Shown: positions 1-7,830, counted from the stretch's first letter. The stretch: 8,684 nt of DNA from JAAZVM01 sp041642635 (GCA_041642635.1 JBEPWB010000052.1:1-8684), one strand, 5' to 3'. Numbers and translations: made by a program. Notes: generated by a model from the letters alone, not told the origin.

Positions 1-292
1 TACATATACTATAAAAGCTTGAAATAATATTGAATGGCACCTACCAACTACTGCAGAGCCAATAGATTTATTAATTGATGTGGACCCAAATAAAATTATT
101 TCTATTACAAAACAAATAATTTCTGGCGAAACAAGTAAACAAAATGTAAAAATTCAAGAATTAATAATAGATTGAACTAATACAAATATTCCTGAAAATA
201 TGAGTGATAAATTTATGCAAGATTTTGAATGATTTGTTGAAGCTGTAAAAAATTGAACAAAGTTCCAAGTTTATAAAGAAATGACTCAATAA
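1..292 (+). CDS. 3' end of an unrecognised protein (partial)
   Basis: An open frame enters from the left edge (first full codon at base 2) and ends at TAA 290-292, giving 96 residues when TGA is read as glycine. Four in-frame TGA codons would break it under the standard code. The visible part is hydrophilic, with no membrane segment and no motif I can assign. It carries a stretch like LLIDVDPNKIISITKQIISG and ends in KEMTQ. The stop lies at the left edge of a terminator hairpin shared with the convergent lysS. The reading frame is well supported by its length under code 25 and by the terminator placement. The function is unknown and the N-terminal part is outside the window. Confidence 0.75.
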
Positions 293-327
293 AAAAAGAA
301 GAAAAATATTATTTTTCTTCTTTTTTT
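291..327. terminator. Bidirectional intrinsic terminator between convergent genes
   Basis: A perfect 17-bp stem (291-307 with 311-327) closes on a 3-base loop, with an A-tract on one side and a T-tract on the other, so it can end transcription from either strand. It begins on the stop codon of the upstream plus-strand gene. It also contains the stop codon and last few codons of lysS on the minus strand. Confidence 0.85.
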
Positions 328-1904
328 TCTTCATTATTATCAGTTTTCATAAGTGGAAAAAGCGTAACATCTCTTAGATTATCTTGCCCTGTTAATAGAG
401 AAAAAATTCTCTCAATTCACATTCCCCAACCAGATTGTGGTGGCATTGCATATTCCATAGCAAGAACAAAATCATCATCTCAAGAAGTAGCTTCTTCATC
501 TCATCTCTCAATTGCTGAAGATTGTTCATCAAAATTAGCTTTTTGAATTTGTGGATCAACTAACTCAGAATAAGCTTTTATAATTTCCCAACCATTAACA
601 ACAACTTGAAATTGTTCAACTATTGAAGGATTTTCATCACTTTGTCTAGCTAAAGGTTGCATTGTTTTTGGATAATTATAAACAAAAGCTGGACCGGCAA
701 TACTTGGTCTTAAAACTTTTTTGTATAAATAATCAATAAGTGTTGGAACTCACATTTTATCCATTCATTCAAAATGTACTCCTGATGCTTTTATATCACT
801 GATTAATTTTTTTTCATCTCAAACTTGATAAGTAGAAACATCAATTCAGCAAGTTTCTTTTACTCAAGCAATATAATCAATTCTTTGCCAAGGAGTTTGA
901 AAGTTTACTATTTTTTCATTTCAATTTTTATCTTTTACAGAAATTTCTTTTTTTAATTCAGAAATATTCTCAAATACAAAATCAAACATAGATTCTGTAA
1001 ATTTCATATTATCTTCATAATTCCACCAAGTAGAATAATGTTCTATTGCTGAAAATTCTTGCATATGAGAAGGGTCACTTCATTCATTTCTAAAGTTTCT
1101 AGTAAATTCAACAACTCTTTCAAATCTACCTACAGTTGCTTTTTTAAGTGCAGTTTCTGGAGAAATTCTAAGATAAAAATCTTCTTCAAAATCATTATGA
1201 TGAGTTACAAAAGGAGCTGCTGCAGCTCAAGAGGCAGAGTTACCAAGAACTGGAGTTTCAATTTCTATAAACTCATTATTATCATAGAAATCTCTTAGAG
1301 TTTTTATGAATTTACTTCTAAGTTTAAATCTTTGAAAAGAATCATCATTCATAATAAGATCTAAATATCTTTGTCTATAAATAGTTTCAATATCTTGAAC
1401 TCAGTGAAATTTTTCTGGTAATGGTCTAAGAGCTTTTGATAAAATTTGGAATTCATTTACAAAAATTGTTAATTCTCAATGTTTTGTTAAAAACAAATCT
1501 CATTTTACTCAAATATAATCTCACATTTGGCAAAATTTTTCAGCTATTTTAAAAGCTGATTTTTCTTCTCATGCGATTGTGATTTTTTCTACGTTTTCCT
1601 TACCAGTATTAAAAACTACTTTGTCTTTTGAAAAACAAAGTTGTATATCTCAAGTATTGTCTCTTAGTTTTGAAAATAATAATTTCCCCATTCATCTTGT
1701 AGTCATAATTCTACCTGCTGTTTGAAAAGTTTTAGAGCTTCCATTAGTCATTAATTCAGAAGAATCTTTTACACTTGATTCATGACTTCTTACAAAAGAA
1801 ATATCTTGTTTTCATCTATAATTATTAGCATAACAAATAACTCACGCATCTTTTAAATCGTTAATTTTTTTTATTCTGTCTAAACTTTCTCTTGAATATT
1901 CCAT
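309..1904 (-). CDS. lysS: Lysyl-tRNA synthetase, class II
   Basis: Charges tRNA-Lys with lysine using ATP, in the cytoplasm. The 531-residue frame (code 25) is close to normal family length. An N-terminal OB-fold anticodon-binding domain (about 55-165) contains AGRIMTTRGMGK. The class II catalytic domain follows: motif 1 around 211-220 (EFIEIETPVL), motif 2 around 269-290 (RNFRNEGSDPSH, then EFSAIEHY), the LysRS signature PLARQSDENP around 417-426, and motif 3 around 493-520 (WGMGIERIFSLLTGQDNLRD, ending FPLMK). The OB domain separates it from the short paralogue EpmA. The usual NGFSE lysine-pocket block reads KAYSE (443-447), a visible deviation. The start is the ATG at 1902-1904, with no clear Shine-Dalgarno. 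The acidic/basic C-tail (EEKKEEK) is encoded inside the terminator hairpin. Several motif glycines are TGA codons. Confidence 0.97.
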
Positions 1905-1935
1905 CTTTTTTGTTTTAAAAATTTATAAATATTTA

Positions 1936-1964
1936 CTATTATATTTATAATTATTTTTTTGCAA
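1936..1964 (-). promoter_or_regulatory. Candidate lysS promoter
   Basis: On the minus strand, TTGCAA (1959-1964) is followed 17 bases later by TAATAG (1936-1941). An overlapping perfect TATAAT (1938-1943) lies at 15-base spacing. This would give a leader of about 25-30 bases before the lysS ATG. The same ATATAATA core with the same 15/17 ambiguity is seen upstream of the tRNA genes. The AT-rich background lowers certainty. Confidence 0.4.
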
Positions 1965-2062
1965 AAAACAAGACAAAACAAGCATAAAATCATATTTTTA
2001 ATATATAAAGAAATATAATTAAATATTGTCAATATGAGTTTTTTTTAAATATAAAAAAATTG

Positions 2063-2071
2063 TGTTAGAAT
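2063..2071 (+). promoter_or_regulatory. Candidate extended -10 promoter of the secretion ATPase
   Basis: TG-T-TAGAAT (TG 2063-2064, hexamer 2066-2071) lies 30 bases before the ATG at 2101. No good -35 hexamer is visible at 17 bases, which fits an extended -10 type. The same TG-N-TAGAAT arrangement appears before the gene at 4984, with nearly the same distance to the start codon. This repetition supports both sites. Confidence 0.5.
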
Positions 2072-2100
2072 AGTTTAAATAATTAATAATTATAAAACAA

Positions 2101-4899
2101 ATGAGAAAAATATTTTTCTTGATAATATGAATTTTTATAAATACAAATAATACTTTTGCTAGAGTATTATGAACAGGCACTCAAACAGGAAATTCTCAAA
2201 AACAGCAAGAAGAAAAAAATTCATCAATGACTGATGGAACTTTTTTAGACGTTACAGATTGATGATTATTCATGGATTTAATATGAGTAGCTTGAATTTT
2301 AATATGATTATTTTTTGCTTTTATTATTTTTAGAAAAATAATTTGATTATCTTTTGAATTATTTTATGCAAAAAATTTGAGATACTTAAAGGTTACAATG
2401 CCTAGATCTGACTCAAAAATGGATAAAGAAAAAGAAACTAGAAAAGATTATAAAGAAAAAATATCTACAATGAGTATGTTTTATAAAGCTATTCATAAAT
2501 TGAGTGAAGCTTGATTACAAGATACTTTTTTAAACTTTATATTCTGACATTCAAAACTTTCTCTAGAATTAGTTTATGATAAATGAGAAGTAAATTTTTA
2601 TATTGTTACATTTAAAAACTACGTTAACCTTATAAGTCAACATCTGACATCTAACTATAACGATGCTGAAATATTAGTTATAGATCCAAAAGAATGATGA
2701 TATGTAAAACTAAAGGAAAAATGATATAAAATGAGAGCAGCATCTCTTTGAAAAGAAAACGATGATGTTTATCCTATAAAAATATTTAAATATTTAGAAG
2801 ATGATCCAATAAACAACTTTACAAATGTTTTTTGATGATTAGATAGAGATGATAAAGCAGTTTTTCAAGTAATAGTAAAACCAGAACCTTCTAGTTATAA
2901 CAAAAAAGCCCTAAAAGCAGCGAGGCTAGTTGCAAAATGAAAATATAAAAAAGGTAAAAAATGAATCTTTTGATTTTTAAGTTTTTTACGGAACCCTCTT
3001 GTTGCATTAATTGAATGACCTAGTGATATGGTAGGATGAAATTGAGCACCTGGAGCTAGTGAATGAGATGCTTATAAAATCTTCAACCAAGCAGAAACTG
3101 AAGCACAAAAAACAATGTGAGAAACATCAGCACAACCTACATTTAAATCTTCAATTAGAGTTTTGGTATCAAGTAAGAAAAAACAAAACACTGAAGACTG
3201 AGTACATGCAATTGTTGCAGCAGCTTCTATGTATACGGATGAATATAATAACGCCCTTGATAACCCACAAATATTAGAAGATGCATTTCCTTGGTTTTTT
3301 ACACCGGTTAGATATTTTGCATTTAAATATAAATTAGTTTGATTTTTACAAAATGTATCTTGGTTTGCAGCTGATGAATTGTCTACTCTTTATCACCTAC
3401 CAGATATTACTTACAACAGATCCCCAATAATTAGTTGGCTAAATTATAAAAAATTACCGACTCCACATAATTTAAAAACACCAAGAGAAGCAACAATAAT
3501 AGAAGAAAAAGATGAAAATGGTAATATGGTAGAAGTACATAGACATTTAGGATGATTTCCTGTCTATAAAGATTGAGTAATTTTATGATGGAATGAATAC
3601 AGAAATAAAAAAACTCCTATTTATTTTAATAGAAAAGATAGATGAAGACATCATTATGTAATTTGAAAATCATGAGGTTGAAAATCTGTATTTATATGAT
3701 ATTTGGCTAGACAAGATATTCGGAATGGTGACGGAGTCTGTGTTATTGATCCACATGGTGATTTAGTTGAAGATGTATTAAGTTTTACGCCAAAACAAAG
3801 AGCAAAAGATGTAATTGTTTTTGATCCATCTGATGATGATAGACCAATGTGATTGAATATGTTAGACATTATAGCTACTGACCCAGATTTAAGAAAAATC
3901 GAAATGGACAGAGCAGCAATGGATGCTACTGAAATTTTTATAAAAATATTTGGTGATGAAATATTTGGTCCAAGATTACAGCACTACTTTAGAAACTGAT
4001 GTTTGACACTTATGGAAGATGTCGAAGATGGTTGAACTCTAATAGATGTTCCTAGGCTGTTTGTAGATGATGCGTTTATGAAATATAAAGTGTCAAAAGT
4101 AAAAAATCCAGTTGTAAAATCTTTTTGGGATCATGAATATGCAAATACATGAGAAAGAGAAAAACAAGAAATGATACCTTACTTTTCTTCTAAATTTTGA
4201 CCTTTCATAACTAATACGACAATTAGAAATATTATTGGACAACCAAAATCTGCTTTTAATATTAGAGAGATTATGGACAATAAAAAAATTCTTTTAGTTA
4301 ATTTATCTAAAGGTAAGATTGGTTCTCTAAATGCACAATTATTAGGTCTAATTTTTGTATCAAAAGTTAATATGGCTGCGATGTCTAGAGCTGATATGCC
4401 AGAAAATAAAAGAGAAGATTTTTATATGTACGTTGATGAGTTCCAAAATTTTGCTACTGAAACTTTTTGAGAAATATTATCAGAAGCTAGAAAGTATCAC
4501 TTGTCATTAATTATGGCCCATCAATTTATAGCACAAATATGAGGTAATTCTTGACAAAAATGAGACAAGCCAAGTATTAAAGATGCTGTTTTTGGTAATG
4601 CGTGAACTATTATGAGTTTTAAAGTTGGTGCTGATGATGCTGAATATATGGAGAAAGAGTACGCTCCTTTATTATCTCAACAAGATATAATAAGTATTGC
4701 GAATTTTACTGCTTATTGTAAGTTAAATATAGACAACTCTTCAACCAGGCCATTTGACTTAAAAACAATATGGGATAACAATTATCAAAACCAAAAAATA
4801 GCTGATATTATAAAAGAATACTCTAGAAAAAAATACTGAAGAAAGAAAAAATATGTAAGCATGGAAATCGAAGCAAGACTTTGAATTGATCCACAATAA
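2101..4899 (+). CDS. Membrane-anchored VirD4/TraG/HerA-like type IV secretion ATPase
   Basis: Predicted hexameric P-loop ATPase that powers or couples substrate transfer in a type IV secretion or pilus system at the cytoplasmic membrane. The 932-residue frame (code 25) opens with a signal-like hydrophobic stretch (3-20). A strong membrane segment follows (about 57-84), then a long charged region. Walker A is GKSGGGKS (522-529), with three of its four glycines on TGA. The strand VCVIDPHGD (546-554) is typical of TraG/HerA-like proteins of CPR bacteria. Walker B and its acidic pair lie in YMYVDEFQNF (775-784), followed by a LSEARKYH segment as in the TraM-recognition/TraG region. The start is the first ATG after a promoter-like site, with no Shine-Dalgarno. 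Pilin-like genes follow downstream. I do not distinguish coupling protein from pilus-assembly motor: no relaxase or VirB4 partner is visible. Confidence 0.88.
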
Positions 4900-4929
4900 A
4901 AAAAGACTATTAAAAAGTAGTCTTTTTTT
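4898..4929 (+). terminator. Intrinsic terminator after the secretion ATPase
   Basis: A perfect 12-bp stem (4898-4909 with 4918-4929) with an 8-base loop and seven T residues starts at the stop codon of the ATPase gene. It separates the ATPase transcript from the pilin-like genes downstream. Confidence 0.85.
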
Positions 4930-4956
4930 GTAATATTAATAAAAACATGATAGAAT
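4928..4956 (+). promoter_or_regulatory. Promoter of the pilin-like gene cluster
   Basis: TTGTAA (4928-4933), exactly 17 bases of spacer, and TAGAAT (4951-4956), with the extended TG at 4948-4949. The ATG of the next gene is 28 bases downstream of the -10. The -35 hexamer starts in the T-tract of the preceding terminator, so the two signals overlap by two bases. This is the best promoter in the window. Confidence 0.65.
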
Positions 4957-4983
4957 TATTCAAATATTAAATAATAAATAGTT

Positions 4984-5964
4984 ATGAAAAAGATATTAAT
5001 ATTATTAACGATAACAATCTCTATTTTTCTTATGTGAACAATAGATACTTTTGCTGCTCAAAATGTTCCTACTTCTAACAATGTAGACATAGGACAAACA
5101 AGTAATTCTAATTCAAACAATAATCCATTTCTTAATGATTTGTGAAATAATTGAGATTGAGATATTAGAGTATGAAACGAGTGAGAAAAATCAATTGTTA
5201 GATTTTTGTATAATATTGCAAATGATATGAAAACAATATTTTATATATTGTCTTGAGTATATTTTTTGATAATAACAATTAAGCTTATAGCGTCTAGTAA
5301 TACAGAAGAAGAAGTATCAAAATTTAAAAAATGAATAATTTGGATAACAATTTGAATAATATTAATGCAAATAGTATTTTATTTTGTTGAAATATTATAT
5401 GCTCAAGAGATATGAGCAGATTTAGCGTGAAGACTTGCTAAAAATATTGTAGAACCTATTATAAAAGTATTAGAAACTGCAGCCTCTTTTTTCTTTTTAT
5501 TAATAGCTATTTACTCATTTTATAAAATAATAACAGCGAACTGAGATGAAGAAAAAATAAAAACTTGAAAAATGGCTGTAGTTTATTGATTAATTGGTTT
5601 TATAATAATAAAATTATCAAAAGATTTAGTTTATGCTAGTTATTGAAAAATTAATTGTAATGAACATAGTTTTTTCTCAATTTTTTCGGTATGATGAACT
5701 AATTGTTCTACAGAAAACCAAATTTCAGGATTAAACTCCATAATAATTCAAGTACTTAATTGGGCAAATTGATTTGTATGAATATTGGTTATATTGATGA
5801 TTATTTACGCATGAGTTCAAGTATTATTTTCATGATGAGATGAAGATAAATTATCAAAAGCAAAAAAATCTATTATTTATATAATAATATGAATTTGAAT
5901 TTTAGTTTTAAATTATTTTATATTAACATTTTTAATCAGACCTGAAGTGTCAATAACTATATAA
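4984..5964 (+). CDS. Multi-unit VirB2/TrbC-like pilin membrane protein (three units)
   Basis: A 326-residue secreted or membrane protein. It begins with a signal peptide (1-25, hydrophobic core ILILLTITISIFL, likely cleavage after FAA), then a low-complexity Ser/Asn/Gly linker (about 28-68). Three copies of the T4SS-pilin pattern follow, each a hydrophobic helix, a short charged turn and a second hydrophobic helix: about 77-140 (turn SSNTEEEVSKFKK), 155-220 (turn ANGDEEKIKTGK) and 250-316 (turn SGGDEDKLSKAKK). The third unit is the closest match to patescibacterial T4SS pilin proteins. The loop between units 2 and 3 has two cysteines (225, 241) that could form a disulfide outside the membrane. 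It lies first in a tight three-gene set. Assignment rests on pattern, not on a search. Role as pilus subunit or membrane channel component is inferred. Confidence 0.75.
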
Positions 5965-5966
5965 TT

Positions 5967-6878
5967 ATGAGAAAATCAATAAAAATAATATTCCTTGTAA
6001 TAATTTCAATATTTTTTATGACATCAGTTTCATATTGAGTAAATATTGAATGATTATGAAGTAAATGAGTTAATACACAAGGAAACTCGGTAAATATAAC
6101 ATGAACTGACTCAAGCAGTATTTCAAACACGATAGAAGGTGTATGAATGAACTTATTAACAAAAGTAAAATATATATTTTCTTGAATTTTATTGATATTT
6201 TTGGTTTATGCGTGAGCTCAAATGATAATGTCAATGTGAAGTGACGAAGATCAATTATCAAAAGCCAAAAGAACAATATGGTATTCTATGGTATGATTGG
6301 TTTTTATAAATATGCCTTGAACATTGTATGAAGCTCTGAGGTGAGATAAAACAAGTGTAGCATGATGAATATGAAATTCATGGAGCAATGAAATAACTAG
6401 TACAACTTCAAATCTTTTTATTAATACAGATATTTTTGCAATAACCCTAAATGATTACATAATAAGATTTGTGCAAATAATTCTAGTTTCAATAGCTATA
6501 CTAGTTATAATAATTGCTTGACTTAGAATTATAAGTTCTAGAGGAAGAGAAGAACAAATAACTGAATCAAAAAATAAGATTCTTTGGTCAGTTGTATGAT
6601 TAATATTTATATGATTTATTGAAGCATGGCAGCAATTTGCATATGGCTGAGAAATAAGTGATTGAAGCGATATTTTCGAAGCAATAGCCAATTTACTTTT
6701 ATTTTTAGCTTGACCTGTAGCAATATTCTTCTTAACTTTAGCTTGATTTTATTACATCACTGCAAATTGAGATGAAGATAAAGTAAAAAAATGAAAGAAT
6801 ATTGTAATAAATACAATAATAGCAACAGCAATTCTATTAATATCTTATATATTTTTAAATGATTTAATTACTCTATAA
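5967..6878 (+). CDS. Second multi-unit VirB2/TrbC-like pilin membrane protein (three units)
   Basis: A 303-residue protein with a signal peptide (1-24, core IIFLVIISIFFM, cleavage near SYG) and a Gly/Ser/Asn-rich linker (25-58). Three helix-turn-helix pilin-like units follow: about 60-125 (turn MGSDEDQLSKAKR), 162-226 (turn SRGREEQITESK) and 236-300 (turn ANGDEDKVKKGK). The layout matches the preceding gene, and both share the ANGDE(E/D)K turn, so the two are probably anciently duplicated relatives. It starts two bases after the upstream stop, and its stop overlaps the next start, so the three genes are almost certainly co-transcribed and translationally coupled. There is no Shine-Dalgarno before the ATG. 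The last unit could insert as a membrane scaffold rather than a pilus subunit. Confidence 0.75.
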
Positions 6879-7345
6879 TGAAAAATAAAATAATATTAAC
6901 TTTTTTGATTATTCTAAGTTTTTGATTTAATTATGTTAATGCAGATACTGAAAATGAATCAAATTGAGTAACAATAATAAAAGTTACAGAAAAAGTTCCA
7001 TGAGCAAATTGTACGGAAATGGAATGATCTAGAAATAATGATTGATCAATAAAAAGAGATGTAAACGGAAATGTTGTTCCAATAATTTGGCAATGTGAAG
7101 TATGACAATGATCTGCACAAATAATTTCTATGCTGTGAGAAATAATAAAATATTTCACATATATAGCTTCTCTGTTTTGAGTATTATTTATAGTTTATAA
7201 CTGAATACTTTACAGTATGTGATGAGCTGATCAATCTCTAAAAGAAGAATCTAAAAAAAGAATAATAGCAACTCTTATTTGATTATTAGTACTATTCTTA
7301 AGTGGACCAATATTACAGATAATTGCTCCTTGGATTTATGTATAA
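6878..7345 (+). CDS. Single-unit VirB2/TrbC-like pilin protein
   Basis: A 155-residue protein with a signal peptide (1-22, core IILTFLIILSFGF, cleavage after VNA). A polar extracytoplasmic segment (23-80) has two cysteines (45, 73). One pilin-like unit follows: helix about 92-115, turn MGGADQSLKEESKKR, helix 128-150. At this size and with one unit it is nearest to an ordinary VirB2-like pilin precursor, and is the likeliest true pilus subunit of the cluster. Its ATG shares the A of the upstream TAA (TAATG), a strong sign of translational coupling. A terminator starts on its last codon. Confidence 0.75.
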
Positions 7346-7375
7346 AAAGATATGAAAAATTTCATATCTTTTTTT
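7345..7375 (+). terminator. Intrinsic terminator of the pilin-like operon
   Basis: A perfect 13-bp stem (7345-7357 with 7360-7372), a 2-base nominal loop (which will open to about 4 bases) and a T-tract follow the stop codon directly. It closes the plus-strand operon. Confidence 0.88.
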
Positions 7376-7427
7376 GTGTTAATTTTTTATGTACTTTTTT
7401 AATATAAATATTATTATCTTAATTTTT

Positions 7428-7456
7428 TTGAAAATGTTTTGTTAAATAAATTTAAT
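7428..7456 (+). promoter_or_regulatory. Possible promoter at the left edge of the structured element
   Basis: TTGAAA (7428-7433), 17-base spacer, TTTAAT (7451-7456): each hexamer is one base from consensus. A start about 7 bases on would fall at the first bases of the inverted repeat at 7460. Such matches arise easily in AT-rich DNA, so this is only suggestive. Confidence 0.3.
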
Positions 7457-7492
7457 TCTCTTACTTTTATAATTAAAAGTAACAAAACTTTT

Positions 7493-7557
7493 AGGGGTTT
7501 TCGAACTAGCTAGTAGAGATTTGTTGCTAAAGAAAAATAATCACTATCTCAACCCCT
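7493..7557. other. Left hairpin module of the structured element
   Basis: Outer stem AGGGGTT (7493-7499) with AACCCCT (7551-7557). Inner stem GAGAT (7516-7520) with ATCTC (7546-7550), stacked directly on the outer 3' strand. Between the two 5' strands lie TTCGAA and the 10-base palindrome ACTAGCTAGT (7505-7514). The 25-base loop contains CTAAAGAAAAATA. The pattern resembles the module at 7624-7697. Confidence 0.5.
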
Positions 7558-7623
7558 AAGACCCCTTCTACACTTCGATAAATAATTTTTAATTTATTAC
7601 TTATTATTAGAAAAGATGGGGTT

Positions 7624-7697
7624 TCAGGGGGTGAGACCGATAGTAGCCAGCTTTTAGTAAAGAAAAAATATAGACAGCTGAAATTCGAACCCCCTGA
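7624..7697. other. Right hairpin module of the structured element
   Basis: Outer stem TCAGGGGGT (7624-7632) with ACCCCCTGA (7689-7697), 9 bp perfect. Inner stem CAGCT (7648-7652) with AGCTG (7676-7680). The 23-base loop contains GTAAAGAAAAAATA, and TAGTAG precedes the inner stem as in the left module. The inner stem sequence differs from the left one yet still pairs, which looks like structure kept by compensatory change. Confidence 0.5.
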
Positions 7698-7705
7698 GAC
7701 TTTTG

Positions 7706-7727
7706 TTACTTTTGGTCACAAAAGTAA
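7706..7727. other. Short perfect hairpin in the right arm of the element
   Basis: TTACTTTTG (7706-7714) and CAAAAGTAA (7719-7727) form a 9-bp stem with a 4-base GTCA loop. It accounts for most of the extra sequence that the right arm has compared with the left arm. A similar 8-bp hairpin, TTACTTTT/AAAAGTAA, lies in the left arm at 7461-7482. Confidence 0.55.
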
Positions 7728-7760
7728 ATAGAAAAAACTTAATTATAAAAGTAAGCAAAT

Positions 7761-7797
7761 AAAAAAACACTGTTATATTTTATAACAATGTTTTTGT
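7761..7797. terminator. Duplicated hairpin terminator (orphan copy)
   Basis: The stem 7766-7777 with 7781-7792 has one C-A mismatch and is flanked by A7 on one side and T5 on the other, so it could act on either strand. On the minus strand it would be a second stop for read-through from the tRNAs. On the plus strand it could end a transcript of the structured element. Confidence 0.6.
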
Positions 7798-7809
7798 GTT
7801 GGTTGTAAT

Positions 7810-7830
7810 TGGTTGCGGAGACAGGAATTG
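7810..7830 (-). pseudogene. Truncated tRNA-fMet 3' fragment
   Basis: On the minus strand these 21 bases equal the CCA, discriminator, 3' acceptor strand and 3' half of the T-arm of the intact initiator tRNA (7976-7996). The match breaks in the T-loop. A short extra match, ACCCGAAG on the minus strand (7836-7843), corresponds to the anticodon-stem 3' side. The fragment may therefore be the remains of a longer, decayed tRNA copy with an internal deletion. Confidence 0.7.

Larger units (their letters stand above)
7460..7755. repeat. Nested inverted-repeat element (possible structured RNA or MITE-like element)
   Basis: The ends are a perfect 17-bp inverted repeat (7460-7476 and 7739-7755). Inside it is a perfect 13-bp inverted repeat, AAAAGTAACAAAA (7475-7487) against TTTTGTTACTTTT (7701-7713), then G-runs and TTCGAA facing C-runs and TTCGAA. 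A further imperfect inverted pair (about 7544-7569 with 7610-7646) surrounds an AT-rich centre. The whole block is therefore an imperfect palindrome of about 300 bases. It holds no credible protein frame under code 25. No target-site duplication or transposase is visible. It could be a small non-autonomous mobile element, a structured RNA gene or a protein-binding/recombination region; the sequence alone does not decide. Confidence 0.7.
7757..7830. repeat. Direct repeat copy 1 (terminator plus tRNA-fMet 3' end)
   Basis: This 74-base stretch is nearly identical to 7922-7996. It contains the same hairpin, the same GTGTTGGTT and the same last 21 bases of the initiator tRNA gene. Differences are a few bases and one indel near 7805-7809. 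The offset between copies is 165-166 bases. It starts right after the structured element. Confidence 0.9.

Noticed and set aside
1059..1298. Plus-strand frame inside lysS
   Set aside because: It is a shadow of the well-supported minus-strand lysS, with Ser/Phe/Lys-rich composition from antisense reading.
4273..4839. Two short plus-strand frames (4273-4470 and 4612-4839) as separate small genes
   Set aside because: They are in-frame pieces of the 932-residue ATPase, split only if TGA is taken as stop.
7493..7697. Integron attC site
   Set aside because: The core RYYYAAC/GTTRRRY pair is not present at the proper ends, and no integrase or cassette is visible.
7460..7755. A transposon with target-site duplication
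   Set aside because: I could not find a convincing duplicated target at the two ends, and no transposase is present; kept only as a MITE-like possibility.
7460..7755. tmRNA, RNase P RNA, SRP RNA or 6S RNA
   Set aside because: No tag frame with tRNA-like ends, no recognisable RNase P or SRP signature, and the paired-module layout is not that of 6S RNA.
7460..7755. Origin of transfer for the neighbouring secretion genes
   Set aside because: Inverted repeats next to T4SS genes are suggestive, but there is no relaxase gene or recognisable nic site.
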